From positions 1-16,130 of the forward strand of contig CAIOHI010000075.1 of NCBI GenBank assembly GCA_903858075.1: 16,130 bases of DNA, given 5' to 3'. Below are positions 14,836 to 16,130 of this stretch, piece after piece (position 1 is the stretch's first letter; every line of letters starts with the position of its first letter). The translations under genes were made by a program, and so were the position numbers. A model generated the notes under the pieces. The model saw nothing but the letters and a program-made list of their open reading frames with translations. It was not told the origin of the DNA and did no database searches. The stretch is from an uncultured Actinomycetes bacterium. GTDB lineage: Bacteria > Actinomycetota > Acidimicrobiia > Acidimicrobiales > Ilumatobacteraceae.

Positions 14836-15623
14836 GAGGGATACCCCACGTCCATTAAGCACAGTCCTTGCGGAGGTGCAATATGAGGCGTATTCAACCG
14901 ACTCATTGCGCGCAAAACTCCTGACATCTCTCCGGCTTTACGACGACCAAGACCAACATCAACCAGTGTGCCCACAATGGAACGCACCATTTGATGACAA
15001 AAAGCATTTGCACGTATGTCGAATGTAAGAATGCCATTTCCTGCGTTGTGCCACTGTGCAACATGCACGCGGCGCATCATTGATGGCCCCTCTGCATTGC
15101 GGTTCACACCCGACTGCTGTGGTTGTCGACAAAACGAAGAAAAATCATGCAAGCCAATGATTGAGTCGGTTGCCAGTTGCATAAGTGGCACGGAAAGCGG
15201 TCGACGAATGTGCCAACTTGTTGCAGCGAGAAATGGGTTATTGACCGGCGCATTTAAAACGGTGTAGCGATACTCACGCCATAAAGCCGAGTGACGTGCA
15301 TCGAACTCTTGCGTTACCCATTCGCATTTGCGAATAACTATGTCGGGGTCGAGCAATGAGTTCACACTAAAAACTAAACGGTCGAGGTCTGTGGCGTCAG
15401 CAAGATCTACATGCACCACTTGCCCCCAAGCGTGCACCCCTGCGTCGGTACGTCCTGCACCTAAAACAGCAACCGGGCTACCGGTGACTTGCTCAATCGT
15501 GTCGTTCAAGGTTTGGGCAACGGTGACGGTTCCGGGAGTAAGAGCAAAACCATGAAACGCGGCCCCGTTGTACGCAACTAACAAACGAGCCCGCCGTAAG
15601 GCGGGCTCAGTGTTTGTATTCAT
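14832..15623 (-). CDS. truA: tRNA pseudouridine(38-40) synthase TruA
   Basis: TruA isomerises uridines 38, 39 and 40 in the anticodon arm. The 263-residue protein has the catalytic aspartate in GAGRTDAGVHA (D60, the same number as in E. coli). It is followed by FDARHSALWREYRYTV, FSSFCRQ, RANAFCHQMVRSIVGTL and the C-terminal APPQGLCLMDVGY, in family order. The ATG at 15623 lies 34 bases after the rplQ stop without a clear ribosome-binding site, and a strong stem-loop covers codons 3 to 15. A TTG at codon 14 (15584), with GGCGGG before it, is an alternative start that would trim the first beta strand. rplQ-truA adjacency is standard. Its stop overlaps the glycosyltransferase start by four bases. 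Confidence 0.95.
   Translation of the reverse strand: MNTNTEPALRRARLLVAYNGAAFHGFALTPGTVTVAQTLNDTIEQVTGSPVAVLGAGRTDAGVHAWGQVVHVDLADATDLDRLVFSVNSLLDPDIVIRKCEWVTQEFDARHSALWREYRYTVLNAPVNNPFLAATSWHIRRPLSVPLMQLATDSIIGLHDFSSFCRQPQQSGVNRNAEGPSMMRRVHVAQWHNAGNGILTFDIRANAFCHQMVRSIVGTLVDVGLGRRKAGEMSGVLRAMSRLNTPHIAPPQGLCLMDVGYPS
15581..15617 (-). terminator. Strong stem-loop over the start of truA (terminator- or attenuator-like)
   Basis: The minus strand reads arm GAGCCCGCC (15608-15600), loop TTAC and arm GGCGGGCTC (15595-15587), a perfect 9-base-pair GC-rich stem. ACAAAC before the stem (15617-15612) and GTTTGT right after it (15586-15581) add 6 more pairs, leaving only a 3-base bulge. The GTTTGTTAGTT that follows is T-rich, as in intrinsic terminators, though not a pure T run. 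The structure starts 6 bases after the first base of the truA ATG. It could end rpoA-rplQ transcripts or restrain truA translation. Structure is seen; function is inferred. Confidence 0.45.
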
Positions 15624-15657
15624 GATTGTTGTTCAACCGAAACGGTCTACTTATGGA

Positions 15658-16029
15658 TTACACAAGTTCGATGCGCGCCATTGGAGCATTGTCGCCGTGA
15701 CGCTCACCAAGCTTCAAAATGCGTGTGTACCCACCATTGCGCTGCGTGTAACGCGGAGCAACTTCATTCACCAACTTGTTGGTCATTTCTTTGTCACCGA
15801 GGTAACCCTGAATTTGACGAATGCGGTGAACTCGCATTGGAGACTCTTCTTGAGCCTTTTTTGCTTTCGTAATGAGCTTTTCAGCGATGGGGCGCAATGC
15901 CTTAGCTTTTGCTTCTGTGGTGACAATGCCCTCGGCTGCAAAAAGTGATGCAGCAAGGTTTGCCAAAAGAAGGCGCTGATGAGATGCGCTGCCGCCGAAG
16001 CGCTTTGAACGACGTGGTGTTGCTGGCAT
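15658..16029 (-). CDS. rplQ: 50S ribosomal protein L17
   Basis: This 123-residue large-subunit protein sits near the exit-tunnel side of the ribosome. It begins MPATPRRSKRFGGSASHQRLL, followed by the L17 signature region with NLAASLFAAEGIVTTEAKAK, and ends with the conserved block GGYTRILKLGERHGDNAPMARIELV split over positions 99-123. Length is on the short, standard side for bacteria. The ATG at 16029 has AAAGGA (16036-16041) 6 bases upstream. It follows rpoA after 45 bases, the usual end of the alpha operon. Confidence 0.97.
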   Translation of the reverse strand: MPATPRRSKRFGGSASHQRLLLANLAASLFAAEGIVTTEAKAKALRPIAEKLITKAKKAQEESPMRVHRIRQIQGYLGDKEMTNKLVNEVAPRYTQRNGGYTRILKLGERHGDNAPMARIELV

Positions 16030-16068
16030 GACTTTTCCTTTAGTACCGAATGATTGTTAATAGAAACG

Positions 16069-16086
16069 TTGCGCTTATGGGCGCAA
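16069..16086 (-). repeat. Small inverted repeat around the rpoA stop codon
   Basis: On the minus strand TTGCGC (16086-16081), the 6-base loop CCATAA containing the TAA stop, and GCGCAA (16074-16069) form a 6-base-pair stem, followed by CGTTTCTATT. It may be a weak terminator or a stabilising hairpin between rpoA and rplQ, but a stem this short can occur by chance and rplQ needs read-through. Confidence 0.25.
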
Positions 16087-16130
16087 TGTCAACCCGCGCT
16101 CGTCGAGCTTGGCGATTACTTCGTCAAGGC
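16075..16130 (-). CDS. rpoA: DNA-directed RNA polymerase alpha subunit, C-terminal fragment (cut by window edge)
   Basis: Only the last 17 codons and the TAA stop are present. They read LDEVIAKLDERGLTLRP, matching the usual alpha-CTD ending (SLDEVKAKL.ELGL.LR in many bacteria). Alpha assembles RNA polymerase, and its C-terminal domain binds promoter DNA and activators. Position directly before rplQ is the conserved end of the alpha ribosomal operon, which supports the call despite the short piece. A small inverted repeat surrounds the stop codon (16069-16086). Confidence 0.85.
   Translation of the reverse strand, partial: LDEVIAKLDERGLTLRP

Overview
The window is a continuous, very dense block of housekeeping genes, all read from the minus strand. 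In transcription order, from high to low coordinates, it runs: end of rpoA, rplQ, truA, a family-4 glycosyltransferase, rplM, rpsI, glmM, a giant GlmS-like protein, acpS, nnr (NAD(P)HX epimerase/dehydratase fusion), alr, tsaE, tsaB, rimI, tsaD, dusB, maf, groES, and the first codons of groL. The backbone rpoA-rplQ-truA ... rplM-rpsI-glmM ... glmS ... nnr-alr-tsaE-tsaB-rimI-tsaD-groES-groL is the order I remember from actinobacteria such as Mycobacterium and Streptomyces. A perfect CIRCE operator in front of groES, GTG and TTG starts, and hand-counted GC of about 40 to 60 percent also fit a non-streptomycete actinobacterium. An environmental Acidimicrobiia-like lineage is my best guess, but no taxonomic marker here proves it.

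Layout: (1) 13.2-16.1 kb carries transcription/translation genes: RNA polymerase alpha, L17, a tRNA pseudouridine synthase, a glycosyltransferase that looks out of place, L13 and S9. (2) 6.2-12.7 kb carries cell-envelope and cofactor genes: GlmM and a GlmS-like protein (UDP-GlcNAc precursor supply), AcpS (acyl carrier protein activation), Nnr (repair of damaged NAD(P)H) and, just downstream, Alr (D-alanine). (3) 1.1-5.0 kb is the tRNA-modification block: TsaE, TsaB and TsaD with RimI (t6A37 synthesis), then a dihydrouridine synthase. (4) 0-1.1 kb holds Maf and the heat-shock-controlled groES-groL operon.

Spacing is tight. Many neighbours overlap by 4 to 16 bases (tsaE/tsaB, tsaB/rimI and GlmS-like/acpS by ATGA; truA/glycosyltransferase by GTGA; nnr/alr by 8; rimI/tsaD by 14), so translational coupling is likely throughout. 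Only two gaps exceed 100 bases: upstream of rplM (117 bases) and upstream of groES (142 bases). Each holds a plausible promoter. There is no gene-free stretch above 300 bases, and I saw no tRNA, rRNA, CRISPR array, IS element or prophage.

The most unusual items are: the 1141-residue GlmS-like protein, about twice the usual size, with a roughly 130-residue insertion in its glutaminase domain, a roughly 300-residue unrecognised C-terminal extension and an apparently missing C-terminal catalytic lysine; a long stem-loop over the first codons of truA; and the glycosyltransferase lodged between truA and rplM.
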